A stretch of 61,818 nucleotides of DNA from Pontibacter ummariensis. Lineage in GTDB: Bacteria > Bacteroidota > Bacteroidia > Cytophagales > Hymenobacteraceae. Numbering within the stretch: the stretch's first letter is position 1; the number at the start of each line of letters is the position of its first letter. The stretch is from assembly GCF_900188175.1 (NCBI RefSeq), contig NZ_FZOQ01000030.1, forward strand, positions 1 to 61,818, written 5' to 3'. The notes beneath the pieces were generated by a model. It saw nothing but the letters and a program-made list of their open reading frames with translations, searched no databases and had not been told where the DNA came from. The position numbers and the translations under genes are program-made. This document shows positions 37,403 through 46,426 of this stretch, one piece after another.

Positions 37403-38425
37403 ATGAGTACTGAAGACAATAAACGTTCCGTAATAGTTGGCATTTTTGTGTTCCTGGCTATCGTGATTCTTGTCACAGGCATCTTCACGCTGGCAGGGCA
37501 ACAAAAGCGTTTTATCAATACCATTACCCTACAGGCTGTTTTTGACGATGTGGGTGGCCTGAAGCCAGGGAACAATGTCTGGTTCTCAGGCGTGAAAATC
37601 GGCACAGTGAAAGCAATAGACCTGTTTGGGGAGTCCCAGGTGCTGGTAACCATAGGCATAGAAGAAAGGGCACAGCAGTTCATTCACGAAAACGCCATTG
37701 CCCGTATCAGCTCTGAAAGTTTCATCGGCAACAAGAACATCGTGATTGAGGGGGGGACCCAGGAAGCCTCTTTGGTAGAGGATGGAGACAGGATCCGGGC
37801 GGTAAACCCTATTGATACAGATGAGTTGATGGAGACACTTCAGGTGAACAACCGGAACCTGGCGGCCATTACAACGGACCTGCGGCAGCTTACGAACAAC
37901 TTGTTGGAGGGCGAAGGCACAGTAGGCGCCCTGCTGACCGACGAGGGCCTGGCGAATGACTTCCAGGCCACTTTAAACAACCTCCAGCAGGCCTCACAAA
38001 ATACCATAGGGGCAACCCGGGAGCTTAGCCGTTTTACCTCCAAGCTGAACACCCCTGGCGGACTGGCGAATGAAGTGTTAACAGATACAACAGCCTTTAG
38101 CCAGGTGAAGCGGTCTCTGGCACAACTGGAACAGGCCACCACGTCTGCCGCGACGCTCACCGAGAACTTACAAGAAGTAAGTGGAAGGCTGAACAATGAG
38201 AACAATGCAGTGAATGTGCTCCTGTCGGATGAGGAGTTTGCGCGAAACCTGCAGAGCACCTTGCAGAACCTGGAAACCAGTACCCAAAAGTTCGACGAGA
38301 ACATGGAGGCCCTGCAAAGCAATTTCCTCTTCAGGGGTTTTTTCAGGCGAAGGGCCAAAGAGGAGGCTCGGCAGCGGGAGGCCGAATTGGAGCGATTGGA
38401 AGAACAGCGGGAAGAAGTGCAGTAG
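37403..38425 (+). CDS. mlaD: MCE (MlaD-type) lipid-binding protein
   Basis: A 340-residue protein. One N-terminal membrane helix (VIVGIFVFLAIVILVTGIFT) anchors an MCE domain (about 38-120: LQAVFDDVGGLKPGNNVWFS, GVKIGTVKAIDLFG, ARISSESFIGNKNIVI). The rest is a long coiled-coil region (about 140-315) with repeated NLQQASQNT / LEQATTSAATLTE-type heptads and a charged end (RRRAKEEARQREAELERLEE), as in longer MCE proteins that form a periplasmic tunnel. It follows mlaF without a gap. Confidence 0.9.
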   Translation: MSTEDNKRSVIVGIFVFLAIVILVTGIFTLAGQQKRFINTITLQAVFDDVGGLKPGNNVWFSGVKIGTVKAIDLFGESQVLVTIGIEERAQQFIHENAIARISSESFIGNKNIVIEGGTQEASLVEDGDRIRAVNPIDTDELMETLQVNNRNLAAITTDLRQLTNNLLEGEGTVGALLTDEGLANDFQATLNNLQQASQNTIGATRELSRFTSKLNTPGGLANEVLTDTTAFSQVKRSLAQLEQATTSAATLTENLQEVSGRLNNENNAVNVLLSDEEFARNLQSTLQNLETSTQKFDENMEALQSNFLFRGFFRRRAKEEARQREAELERLEEQREEVQ

Positions 38426-38448
38426 TTAAGCAAACAACCTAGATATTA

Positions 38449-38490
38449 ACATAAGCGGGCCATCAGTCATGACTGATGGCCCGCTTATGT
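38449..38490. terminator. Perfect 42-bp palindrome, probable bidirectional terminator
   Basis: ACATAAGCGGGCCATCAGTCA followed at once by its exact reverse complement. It lies between the convergent MCE and HIT genes. No T-run, but a stem of this strength at a convergent junction usually ends transcription or stabilises 3' ends. Confidence 0.6.
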
Positions 38491-38535
38491 TGTGCTGGGG
38501 CAGCTAAATGCCGGCTCTATCTTCCAAACAGGCAG

Positions 38536-38934
38536 TTACTGCTGATAGGCGTCCCGGATTTTTCCGGCTACCTCCTCAAAGTCTTCTTTACTGAACTGTT
38601 GCTTGTTGGCAAAGTTCATGTCCTGCATGCTGTTCAGGGGGATAAGATGCACGTGGGCATGGGGCACTTCCAGACCGACCACGGCCACGCCAATGCGCTT
38701 GCAAGGCACCACCTTCTCTACAGCAAGAGCTACTTTCTTAGCAAAGGCCATCAGGCCCAGGTACAGATCGTCCTCCAGGTCAAAGAGGTAATCGGTTTGC
38801 TGCTTCGGTATTACCAGCGTGTGGCCTTTTGCGGTAGGAAAAACATCCAGAAAAGCGAGATAATGCTCATCTTCCGCCACCTTATAAGCAGGGATCTCAC
38901 CGTTAACGATCTTAGTAAATATCGAAGCTTCCAT
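38536..38934 (-). CDS. HIT family nucleotide-binding protein
   Basis: A 132-residue protein. The histidine triad is PHAHVHLIPL near residue 97, with ASIFTKIVNGEIPAYKVAED and FLDVFPTAKGHTLVIPKQQ upstream. Members of this branch (HinT/protein kinase C inhibitor-like) hydrolyse nucleotide phosphoramidates. It begins 3 bp after the greA stop, so the two are co-transcribed, a common pairing in Bacteroidota. Confidence 0.92.
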   Translation of the reverse strand: MEASIFTKIVNGEIPAYKVAEDEHYLAFLDVFPTAKGHTLVIPKQQTDYLFDLEDDLYLGLMAFAKKVALAVEKVVPCKRIGVAVVGLEVPHAHVHLIPLNSMQDMNFANKQQFSKEDFEEVAGKIRDAYQQ

Positions 38935-38937
38935 CTC

Positions 38938-39411
38938 TTATCGGCTGATTTCCAGAATTTCAAACTGTATTTTACCCGCTGGCACCGTAATCTCAGCAAC
39001 ATCCCCAACAGACTTACCCAGCAAGCCTTTGCCAATTGGTGATTTAACCGAAATTTTGCCGGAAGCCAGGTCCGCCTCCTCTTCTGCCACCAAAGTATAA
39101 TCTACTACCATGTTGTTCTTCAGGTTTTTGATCTTTACTTTGGACAGAATAAGTGCCTTGCTTGTGTCCAGGTTCGACTCGTCGATCAGGCGGGCATTTC
39201 CCACGATCTCCTCCATCTTCGAGATCTTCAGCTCCAGGTGCCCCTGGGCATCCTTGGCCGCATCGTACTCTGCGTTCTCGCTCAGGTCTCCTTTGTCGCG
39301 GGCCTCTGCCAGTTGTCTGGCTACCTCCGCGCGGCCTTTGGTCTTCAACTCTGCCAGTTCGTCTTTCAGCTTCTGCAAACCTTCTGCAGTGTAATAAGAA
39401 ATTTTGCTCAT
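38938..39411 (-). CDS. greA: Transcription elongation factor GreA
   Basis: A 157-residue protein with an N-terminal coiled coil (ISYYTAEGLQKLKDELAELK, ARDKGDLSENAEYDAAKDAQ with the acidic tip DLSENAEYD) and the C-terminal globular domain (VGNARLIDESNLDTSKA, SPIGKGLLGKSVGDVAEITV). It rescues backtracked RNA polymerase by stimulating transcript cleavage. First gene of the greA-HIT operon. Confidence 0.95.
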   Translation of the reverse strand: MSKISYYTAEGLQKLKDELAELKTKGRAEVARQLAEARDKGDLSENAEYDAAKDAQGHLELKISKMEEIVGNARLIDESNLDTSKALILSKVKIKNLKNNMVVDYTLVAEEEADLASGKISVKSPIGKGLLGKSVGDVAEITVPAGKIQFEILEISR

Positions 39412-39438
39412 AACTAGTTTTTACGTTTAGAACACAAA

Positions 39439-39480
39439 AACAAAAAGAACGGTTATGGCCCGCATAACCGTTCTTTTTGT
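39439..39480. terminator. Inverted repeat upstream of greA
   Basis: ACAAAAAGAACGGTTATG and CATAACCGTTCTTTTTGT arms with a 5-nt loop, A- and T-runs at both ends. It probably ends read-through from the dehydrogenase gene at 39721, although it lies 240 bp from that stop, just ahead of greA. The region in between (39481-39720) has a second hairpin (GGTGG..GTTCTC / GAGAACCACC) and no gene. Confidence 0.6.
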
Positions 39481-39720
39481 CTCGTATGTAGTTTTATTTA
39501 ATTCTTACGCTCGTGGTGGCGTTCTCCCTTACGTGAGAACCACCAAAGTATACCATAGCCTGGTACTAAAGTTAATCCTTGCCATGGGCTACTCCCATAG
39601 CGCTTACTGGAGCAAATATACATTTTTTAAACAATCATCAAAAGCCGCAAGCCAAAGACTTTTTATCACGCAGCACCACTGATTGTTTACTCACTTATAA
39701 TCAACTTCGTGCACGATAAT

Positions 39721-40665
39721 TTACGGCACTTGCCGTAACTGCGCTATTTTCGCTACCAGCACCTCGTTTATTTTTAGGTAGGACTCATGCGTCCAACCCG
39801 CTATGTGGGGCGTCAGGATCACCTGATCGGATGTGGCCAGGTAACTAAAGTTTTCCTGCTGCTGGGCGGTCAGAGTCTGCAGCTTCTCATTCTCCAACAC
39901 ATCCAGGGCGGCCCCTTTTAGGGTGCCTGCCCTTAAATGCTTGACCAGGGCTGCCTGGTCCACCACATCTCCCCTGGAGGTATTCACAAACCAGACCGGC
40001 TTTTGAAAGCCGCTAAAAAAGGCATCATTCGCCAGGTGCAGGTTCTCCGGGAGATACGGAATGTGCAGGCTGACAATGTCTGCCTCTGCTTGTATCGTTT
40101 CCAAAGGCACGTGTAGTACGGGTTCCTTTACCTTGTCAGGGGCATACCGGTCATAAGCAAGCAGGCGGCAGTTAAAGCCCGCCAACACACGCGCAAAGCT
40201 CTGCCCCATGTTGCCGAACCCAATGATGCCTACTGTCTTGCCGCTGATCTCCTCCCCCCTGTTCTCCTCGCGCAGCCAGACTTTCTCCCGCACCTGCCTG
40301 TCGCTACGGTTCATGTTGCGCATTAGGGCGAGCAGGGCTCCCAGTGCAAACTCTCCTACTGCCTGCCGGTTTCCCTCGTTGGCACTTACCAGCGCTATGC
40401 CCCGCTCCTGCAGCGCCTGGACGTCTATGTTATCGACCCCGGCCCCGGCCCTTGCCACATAGTTAAGAGACTGCGCCAGCTCCAGCGTCTCGGCTGTGAT
40501 GCGCATCTTGCTTCGGACCACCAGACCCTCGAACCCCTGCAGTGCCTCGCGTACTTCTGCTGGTTTGATGTCGGGCCGGTAGTCTGCTTCCAGGCCTATG
40601 TTCTCGAGCATTGGGAAAATACTGGGATGCATCTCATCAATAATCAGGACGCGGGGGAGTGCCAT
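39721..40665 (-). CDS. NAD-dependent 2-hydroxyacid dehydrogenase (phosphoglycerate dehydrogenase-like)
   Basis: A 314-residue enzyme. The N-terminal substrate domain (VLIIDEMHPSIFPMLENIGL, LVVRSKMRITAETLE, YVARAGAGVDNIDV) and the NAD-binding domain (GKTVGIIGFGNMGQSFARVL, VSLHIPYLPEN, WFVNTSRGDVVDQAAL with catalytic Arg, ILTPHIAGWTHESY with catalytic His) are complete. It lacks the ACT domain of long SerA. Substrate may be 3-phosphoglycerate or another 2-hydroxyacid. Confidence 0.88.
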   Translation of the reverse strand: MALPRVLIIDEMHPSIFPMLENIGLEADYRPDIKPAEVREALQGFEGLVVRSKMRITAETLELAQSLNYVARAGAGVDNIDVQALQERGIALVSANEGNRQAVGEFALGALLALMRNMNRSDRQVREKVWLREENRGEEISGKTVGIIGFGNMGQSFARVLAGFNCRLLAYDRYAPDKVKEPVLHVPLETIQAEADIVSLHIPYLPENLHLANDAFFSGFQKPVWFVNTSRGDVVDQAALVKHLRAGTLKGAALDVLENEKLQTLTAQQQENFSYLATSDQVILTPHIAGWTHESYLKINEVLVAKIAQLRQVP

Positions 40666-40744
40666 GTGCTTAGGTTTTTAAATTAACAGTTAATGTAGGA
40701 CTAAAAAAAGCGCTGCCTTCTCTGAGCTTTTATCCAGAAGCCGT

Positions 40745-42097
40745 CTACAAGTTATACAACAGGTGCGCTATGCCGAAATAAATAGCCAGGCCCAGCAGGT
40801 CGTTGGCTGTGGTGATGAAAGGACCGGCAGCTACGGCAGGGTTTATCCCGAACTTATCCAGGATCATCGGGGTAACCGTACCCATGAGCGAAGCCACCAT
40901 CACGACCGAGAACAGCGCCGCAGAAACCACGATCGCAAGCCTTAACTCTTGCCGAAACAAATAGGTGAAGGCAAAAACCAAGGCCGAGATGATCAGCGCA
41001 TTCAGCAGGGCTACCATTACCAGCTTCAGAATACGCTGGGCAAAGTTCTCAAATATCACCGCATTGGAGGACAGTGTCTGTATAATGATAGAGGAGGACT
41101 GTATCCCCACGTTTCCCCCGGTTGCCGTGATGAGCGGCACAAATAGGGCCACAGCCGGCAACACGGCAATATCCGCCTCAAAAAGGCCCATGAACTGGGC
41201 CGCGAGCAAGCCTCCTACCATGCCAATGATCAGCCAGGGCAAGCGCGACCGGGAGATGCGAAACACGCTGTCGTCCTCCTCCACGTTTTCGGTGATACCC
41301 GTCATCAGCTGACGGCTCAGCTCCGCCTGCTCCTGCATTACGTCCACCACATCGTCGATGGTGATGCGCCCCAGCAGGCGGCCCTGCACGTTCACGACCG
41401 GGATCGCCTCCAGGTCATACTTCCGCATCACGCTTACCACCTCGTTCTCGTCCCGGAAAGACTCGATGGAGATCACATCCGGGTTAGAGATGTCCTTCAC
41501 CAGTTTGTCGTCGCGGGAGAGCAGCAGCGCCTTTACGCTTACCCGGCCTACGAGAACGTCGCGGTTATCCACCACATACACCGTGTAGATGCGCTCTACG
41601 TCCTCAGCCTGCCGGCGTATCTCCTCAATGCACTGCCGCACGCGCCAGTTCTGATTTACCTTGATGAGCTCTTTGGCCATCAGGCCTCCCGCGCAATCCT
41701 CCTCGTAGCGCAGCAGGTCCAGAATATAAGAAGCCTTTTCCTCATTCTCCAGTAAGCCGATCACTTCTTCCCGCACCTGCACCGACTCCTCATTCAGGAT
41801 ATCCACGGCGTCGTCGGAGTCCATCAGGTTAATGTAGCGGGCAATTTCGGCACTTGTGAAATAGCTCAGGAAATCAGAACGGATATCGTAATCCAGGTCA
41901 CTCAGGATTTCCGCCCCTACCTCAGGGGGCAGCAGGTCCATCACGTACTTCGACTCGTTCGTGTCCAGTTCGTAGAGCACGGTGATGACATCGGCCGGGT
42001 GCATGTCGGCCATCGTACTCAGGATAAAGCCCTTGTCCTGGCGCGCGATGGCTTCCTCTACCTGCTCAATGTACTCACGTGTGATCTCTACCTGCAT
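40745..42097 (-). CDS. mgtE: Magnesium transporter MgtE
   Basis: A 450-residue protein. The MgtE N-terminal helical domain (about 1-130: ADMHPADVITVLYELDTNES and similar), a CBS pair (about 135-255: AGGLMAKELIKVNQNWRVRQ, VISIESFRDENEVVSVMRKY, ITIDDVVDVMQEQA) and five membrane helices with SRLPWLIIGMVGGLLAAQFM and PLITATGGNVGIQSSSIII are all present. The cytoplasmic domain gates Mg2+ entry according to internal Mg2+. It starts 6 bp after the rsmA stop: same operon. Confidence 0.93.
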   Translation of the reverse strand: MQVEITREYIEQVEEAIARQDKGFILSTMADMHPADVITVLYELDTNESKYVMDLLPPEVGAEILSDLDYDIRSDFLSYFTSAEIARYINLMDSDDAVDILNEESVQVREEVIGLLENEEKASYILDLLRYEEDCAGGLMAKELIKVNQNWRVRQCIEEIRRQAEDVERIYTVYVVDNRDVLVGRVSVKALLLSRDDKLVKDISNPDVISIESFRDENEVVSVMRKYDLEAIPVVNVQGRLLGRITIDDVVDVMQEQAELSRQLMTGITENVEEDDSVFRISRSRLPWLIIGMVGGLLAAQFMGLFEADIAVLPAVALFVPLITATGGNVGIQSSSIIIQTLSSNAVIFENFAQRILKLVMVALLNALIISALVFAFTYLFRQELRLAIVVSAALFSVVMVASLMGTVTPMILDKFGINPAVAAGPFITTANDLLGLAIYFGIAHLLYNL

Positions 42098-42103
42098 AAA
42101 AAC

Positions 42104-42913
42104 CTATATATTCTCCTCTATCAACTGTGTCAGGGCAATAAAATCCTGCACCGATAACTGCTCGGCCCGTTTGTCGAATACCGGTTGGGCCTGCACTTCG
42201 GGCGGCAAGTTATAACTCTTTAAGGAGTTACGCAGCGTTTTACGGCGGGTGCCAAAGCTTAGCTTCACCACCTCAAAAAAGCGCTTCTCGTTACAAGGCA
42301 GCTGCTCTACCTCATTTCGCAACAGGCTGATGACAGCCGACTTCACCTTCGGCTTCGGATGGAACACGTGCTCGCTTACCGTGAACTTGTAGTCTATGGT
42401 ATAGAAGGCCTGCAACAGCACGCTCAGAATGCCATAGGTCTTCGATCCCGGAGGGGCAGCGATGCGCTCGGCCACCTCTTTCTGAATCATGCACACCACC
42501 TCCGGCACCACATCGCGCTGCTCCAGCACTTTAAAGAAGATCTGGCTGGAGATGTTATAAGGGAAGTTCCCGATGATGGCAAAAGGGCCGGGGAACAGCT
42601 TGCTCAGGTCCGTTTTCAGGAAGTCGGCAGAGATGATGCGGTCGCCCAACTGCGGGAAGTGCTCCTGCAGGTAAGCGATAGACTCCCTGTCAATGTCCAC
42701 GACCGTGGTTCTGTACGCCGGGTGCTGGATCAGGTACTGCGTGAGCACGCCCATGCCCGGCCCTATCTCCAGTACGTCCTGCACGCCTCGGTGCAGGCGC
42801 AGCTGCTCCACGATCTTTGTCGCAATATTCTGGTCTACCAGGAAGTGCTGGCCCAGGTGCTTTTTCGGTTTTACGTTACCCACGCGGTTCTTTTTATGGA
42901 TTGAGGACGGCAA
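42104..42913 (-). CDS. rsmA: 16S rRNA dimethyladenosine transferase
   Basis: A 269-residue enzyme that dimethylates A1518 and A1519 of 16S rRNA. KKHLGQHFLVDQNIATKIVE, VLEIGPGMGVLTQYLI (SAM motif I), VVDIDRESIAYLQEHF, ISADFLKTD and IIGNFPYNISSQIFFKVLE (the N-x-P-Y active site) are present, then the C-terminal helical domain with LSFGTRRKTLRNSLKSY. Upstream of mgtE and divergent from leucyl aminopeptidase. Confidence 0.94.
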   Translation of the reverse strand: MPSSIHKKNRVGNVKPKKHLGQHFLVDQNIATKIVEQLRLHRGVQDVLEIGPGMGVLTQYLIQHPAYRTTVVDIDRESIAYLQEHFPQLGDRIISADFLKTDLSKLFPGPFAIIGNFPYNISSQIFFKVLEQRDVVPEVVCMIQKEVAERIAAPPGSKTYGILSVLLQAFYTIDYKFTVSEHVFHPKPKVKSAVISLLRNEVEQLPCNEKRFFEVVKLSFGTRRKTLRNSLKSYNLPPEVQAQPVFDKRAEQLSVQDFIALTQLIEENI

Positions 42914-43038
42914 AGCATACTTTTCCGCTCAAACCCGTTATACTTTATGATGTGCCTTGTCTGCCCTGCCGGTGGCGGGGGCTTTTCACATTACGTTTTA
43001 TACTTACTATATTGCAGCTTCAAAGATACAAACGACAG

Positions 43039-44472
43039 ATGCCAACACAACTTAAATACGACACAAGCTTAGCTAAAAATGCCGATCTCGCGCTTATTAT
43101 TGCCGCAGACAAGGCAGCAGAGGTACAAGAGTTGCAACCGGAGGAGCAGGACTACGTGCAAAAACAGCTTGCACAGGAGTTAAAACTCATCCCGCTGAAC
43201 CGCTACTCTCAGCGCGTGTACGTAGTGGTGGCACCAGAGGCAAAAACCGAGCACTTACAGAAAGAGGGCCTTCGCCAGGCAGGTTACGGGCTGCTAAAGC
43301 AACTCCGGGCCGACAAAGTAGAAAGCATCACGATACTGGACAAAACCAGCGCGGGTGCCAGTCTCCCGCTTGCAGAAGGCTTGTACCTGAGCAATTACCA
43401 GTTTCTGAAGCATAAAACAAAAGACATAAAAACAGCCAACCTACAGGCTATCACCATTGCCGACGAGCAGGTGAGCAAAGAGCAAGTGCAGGAAGTGGCT
43501 ACCGTACTGGAAGCGGTATACAAAGTGCGCGACCTGGTGAATGAACCGCACAGCCACCAAACGGCCGCCCAATTGAGCGAACAGTTTCAGGAACTGGGGC
43601 AACAAGCCGGCTTTACGACCGAAGTGCTGGACCTGATCAAGATACAGTCCCTGAAAATGGGCGGCCTGATTGCTGTGAACCAGGGCAGCGAGGAGCCAGC
43701 TACATTTAACATCATGGAGTGGAAACCGGAGAACGCCAAAAATGCCAAACCTTACGTGCTGGTGGGCAAAGGCGTAGTGTACGACACCGGGGGCCTGAGC
43801 CTCAAGCCAACGCCAAACTCTATGGACTATATGAAGTCGGACATGGCAGGCGCGGCGACCATTACAGGGGTCCTTTACGCCATTGCCAAGAACAAGCTGC
43901 CTATCCATGTGATCGGCCTGGTGCCTGCGACTGACAACCGCCCGGGCGGCAACGCAGTTGCCCCTGGTGATGTGATCACCATGCACAGCGGCCTGACCGT
44001 AGAAGTGCTCAACACGGATGCAGAGGGACGCCTTATCCTGGCCGATGCCCTTAGCTTTGCCCGGAAATACGACCCGGAACTGGTCATTGACATGGCAACC
44101 CTGACCGGCTCCGCCATGCGGGCTGTGGGCAAAGAAGGTTTAGTGGTGATGGGGACCGCAGGCGAGGAGGTGATGAATGGCTTGAAAGTAGCCGGAGACA
44201 AGGCGCATGAGCGTATCGTGGAGTTTCCGCTGTGGGACGAGTACAGAAAGCAGCTGGAGTCTGACATTGCCGACCTGAAGAACCTGGGCGGGCCCGATGC
44301 CGGCCATATCACCGCGGGCAAGTTCCTGGAGGCCTTCACCGACTACCCGTGGGTTCATTTCGACATTGCCGGTACGGCCTACCTGCACAGCGAAGACTCC
44401 TACCGGGGCAAGCTTGCCACCGGCTCAGGCCTACGCCTGGTGTACAACTACTTTAGCTCTTTGGCTCAATAA
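43039..44472 (+). CDS. pepA: Leucyl aminopeptidase (M17)
   Basis: A 477-residue enzyme from ATG 43039; the open frame extends to 42817 but its first 74 codons are antisense to rsmA. The C-terminal catalytic domain has LVGKGVVYDTGGLSLKPTPN, MDYMKSDMAGAATITGVLYA, NRPGGNAVAPGDVITMHSGL, VLNTDAEGRLILADALSFA (signature) and ATLTGSAMRAVG, giving both metal sites. It removes N-terminal residues from peptides. It lies 5 bp upstream of pdxA. Confidence 0.92.
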   Translation: MPTQLKYDTSLAKNADLALIIAADKAAEVQELQPEEQDYVQKQLAQELKLIPLNRYSQRVYVVVAPEAKTEHLQKEGLRQAGYGLLKQLRADKVESITILDKTSAGASLPLAEGLYLSNYQFLKHKTKDIKTANLQAITIADEQVSKEQVQEVATVLEAVYKVRDLVNEPHSHQTAAQLSEQFQELGQQAGFTTEVLDLIKIQSLKMGGLIAVNQGSEEPATFNIMEWKPENAKNAKPYVLVGKGVVYDTGGLSLKPTPNSMDYMKSDMAGAATITGVLYAIAKNKLPIHVIGLVPATDNRPGGNAVAPGDVITMHSGLTVEVLNTDAEGRLILADALSFARKYDPELVIDMATLTGSAMRAVGKEGLVVMGTAGEEVMNGLKVAGDKAHERIVEFPLWDEYRKQLESDIADLKNLGGPDAGHITAGKFLEAFTDYPWVHFDIAGTAYLHSEDSYRGKLATGSGLRLVYNYFSSLAQ

Positions 44473-44477
44473 CAACA

Positions 44478-45500
44478 ATGGATAACAGACACAAAGTCAG
44501 ACTGGGAATCAGTATTGGCGACACAAATGGGATCGGTCCCGAGATCATCATCAAAACCCTCTCGGACCAGCGTATCCTGAACTACTGCACGCCAGTCATC
44601 TACGCTTCGGCGGAATTACTGAAACAGGTACGAAAAGCCCTGAACGCCGAGCATTTTCATTTTAAAGAGGTGACCGGGGCACAGGCACTGGTCGCGCATA
44701 AGGTAAACCTGATCAACTGCTGGGAGAATGACCTGGAACTAAAACCAGGAAGCCCTACAAGCGAATCCGGCAAAGCCTCGCTCGACTCGCTGCTGGCAGC
44801 CTGCAGGGACCTGAAAGCTGATCTGCTGGACGGACTGATCACAGCCCCCATAGACAAAGACAACATACAGGCCGAGGACTTCCGCTTCCCGGGTCACACC
44901 GAGTTCCTGACCTCTTACTTCGGTGCGCCGGAAAGCCTGATGCTGCTAGTGAGCGGCAATTTACGGGTAGCCACCGTCACCGGGCACATGCCGGTAAAAG
45001 AGGTAGCCCCTAAAATAACCGAAGAGCTGCTGATCCGCAAGATGACGATCCTGCTAGACTCCTTGCGCAAGGACTTCGGCATCCAGAAACCACGCATCGC
45101 GGTGCTGGGCTTAAACCCCCATGCCGGGGAAAAAGGCCTGCTCGGGAACGAGGAGGTAGAGATCATCCGCCCGGCCATCCTGCAGATGAAAGAGCGGGGT
45201 CACCTGGTGTTCGGCCCCTACCCGGCCGACGGCTTCTTCGGCATGCAACAGTACCGCCAGGTAGACGCCGTGCTGGCCATGTACCACGACCAGGGGCTCA
45301 TCCCGTTTAAAACACTGGCCTTTGAGAGCGGGGTGAACTACACCGCCGGATTACCGGTCGTGCGCACCTCCCCTGACCACGGCACCGCCTACGACATTGC
45401 CGCTAAGCACATTGCCAATGAAACCTCTTTCCGGGAAGCACTGTTCCTGGCCTGCGACGTAATTAAAAAGCGACAGGAGGCGGAAATGCCCACGGTATAA
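44478..45500 (+). CDS. pdxA: 4-hydroxythreonine-4-phosphate dehydrogenase
   Basis: A 340-residue enzyme of pyridoxal phosphate synthesis. ISIGDTNGIGPEIIIKTLSD, LITAPIDKDNIQAE, FPGHTEFLTSYFGAPESLML, VTGHMPVKEVAPKIT, LNPHAGEKGLLGNEEVEII, GPYPADGFFG and MYHDQGLIPFKTLAFESGVN, with the following TSPDHGTAYDIA, are the family motifs including metal-binding histidines and Asp. Complete length. Confidence 0.94.
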   Translation: MDNRHKVRLGISIGDTNGIGPEIIIKTLSDQRILNYCTPVIYASAELLKQVRKALNAEHFHFKEVTGAQALVAHKVNLINCWENDLELKPGSPTSESGKASLDSLLAACRDLKADLLDGLITAPIDKDNIQAEDFRFPGHTEFLTSYFGAPESLMLLVSGNLRVATVTGHMPVKEVAPKITEELLIRKMTILLDSLRKDFGIQKPRIAVLGLNPHAGEKGLLGNEEVEIIRPAILQMKERGHLVFGPYPADGFFGMQQYRQVDAVLAMYHDQGLIPFKTLAFESGVNYTAGLPVVRTSPDHGTAYDIAAKHIANETSFREALFLACDVIKKRQEAEMPTV

Positions 45501-45536
45501 TTGCGGCATAATATTTTATTTCTCAGAAATATGTTC

Positions 45537-45544
45537 TAATTTTG
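45537..45544 (+). promoter_or_regulatory. -7 promoter box of the DUF177-rpmF operon
   Basis: TAATTTTG fits TAnnTTTG and lies 23 bp before the GTG start. No clear TTG at -33. Confidence 0.4.
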
Positions 45545-45567
45545 CGTCTTGCAATAAAAAGTGGGTT

Positions 45568-46128
45568 GTGAAAAAGCTAAGAGATTATGAAATCGGCATT
45601 GACAGACTCGCTAATAAGCGTCATTATTACGAGTTTGAACTGGGGGACGCTTTTTTCGATCTGTTCGGAAAAGAGCTGATCCAAGGGGGCAAACTGCTGG
45701 CTAAAGTGGAACTGGATAAAACAGAGTCGCTGCTAACCTTTCACTTTGACATAAAAGGCCATGTGCGCCTTGTCTGCGACAGAAGCCTGGATGAATTTGA
45801 CCATCCGGTGGACATAGACCAGACATTCCGCATCAAGTACGGTGAAGAAAACGCTGAGCTGGACGATGACCTGTGGCAGATAACGCCAAACACGCAAGTG
45901 ATCAGCATTGCACAGCATTTGTACGATTATATCGGACTATCGCTGCCAATGAAGAAACTGCACCCCCGCTTCGTGGAGGAGGCCGACGATGAGGAGGAAG
46001 ATAACGATCAGGACATCTTGATTTACTCTTCCCGGAAAGGCGCCGAAACAGATGGTGAGGAGGATGACGACGATGATGACGAGGACGATGTTGATCCGCG
46101 TTGGAACGCCCTCCGGAACTTGAACTAG
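45568..46128 (+). CDS. DUF177 (YceD) protein
   Basis: A 186-residue protein starting with GTG at 45568 (VKKLRDYEIGIDRLANKRHY). LAKVELDKTESLLTFHFDIK and GHVRLVCDRSLDEFDHPVDI match DUF177, which accompanies rpmF in most bacteria and has been tied to 23S rRNA maturation and ribosome assembly. The C-terminus is extremely acidic (DEEEDNDQD, ETDGEEDDDDDDEDD), longer than in many homologues. The next gene, rpmF, follows after 50 bp. Confidence 0.88.
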   Translation: MKKLRDYEIGIDRLANKRHYYEFELGDAFFDLFGKELIQGGKLLAKVELDKTESLLTFHFDIKGHVRLVCDRSLDEFDHPVDIDQTFRIKYGEENAELDDDLWQITPNTQVISIAQHLYDYIGLSLPMKKLHPRFVEEADDEEEDNDQDILIYSSRKGAETDGEEDDDDDDEDDVDPRWNALRNLN

Positions 46129-46178
46129 TGAATTTCAGAAGTATAAAGTATAAACGTAAGTAAATTTTTAACTAAAAA

Positions 46179-46376
46179 ATGGCACATCCTAAACGTAAGA
46201 TTTCGAAGACCAGAAGAGATAAGAGAAGAACTCACCAGAAGCTCTCTGAGAAAGCCATTGCAATTTGCCCAACGACAGATACGCCACACCTGTATCACCA
46301 TGCTTATGTGGTGGAAGGCGACCTGTACCACAAAGGCAAACTGGCAATCAGAAATTATACAACTAACGCCCAGTAA
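46179..46376 (+). CDS. rpmF: 50S ribosomal protein L32
   Basis: A 65-residue basic protein: MAHPKRKISKTRRDKRRTHQ and the RAHKKLS-like continuation, then CPTTDTPHLYHHAYVVEGDL, which is L32. The usual C-x-x-C zinc pair is reduced to a single Cys, as in zinc-independent (C-minus) versions. Between DUF177 and plsX, the conserved order. Confidence 0.95.
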   Translation: MAHPKRKISKTRRDKRRTHQKLSEKAIAICPTTDTPHLYHHAYVVEGDLYHKGKLAIRNYTTNAQ

Positions 46377-46426
46377 GCAGTAGCCTACCTAAGTTTAGTT
46401 CTGTATAATTTTTAACACCCCTGTAA

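Noticed and set aside
42817..43038. N-terminal extension of leucyl aminopeptidase
   Set aside because: The extra 74 codons are antisense to rsmA; ATG 43039 gives the normal family length.
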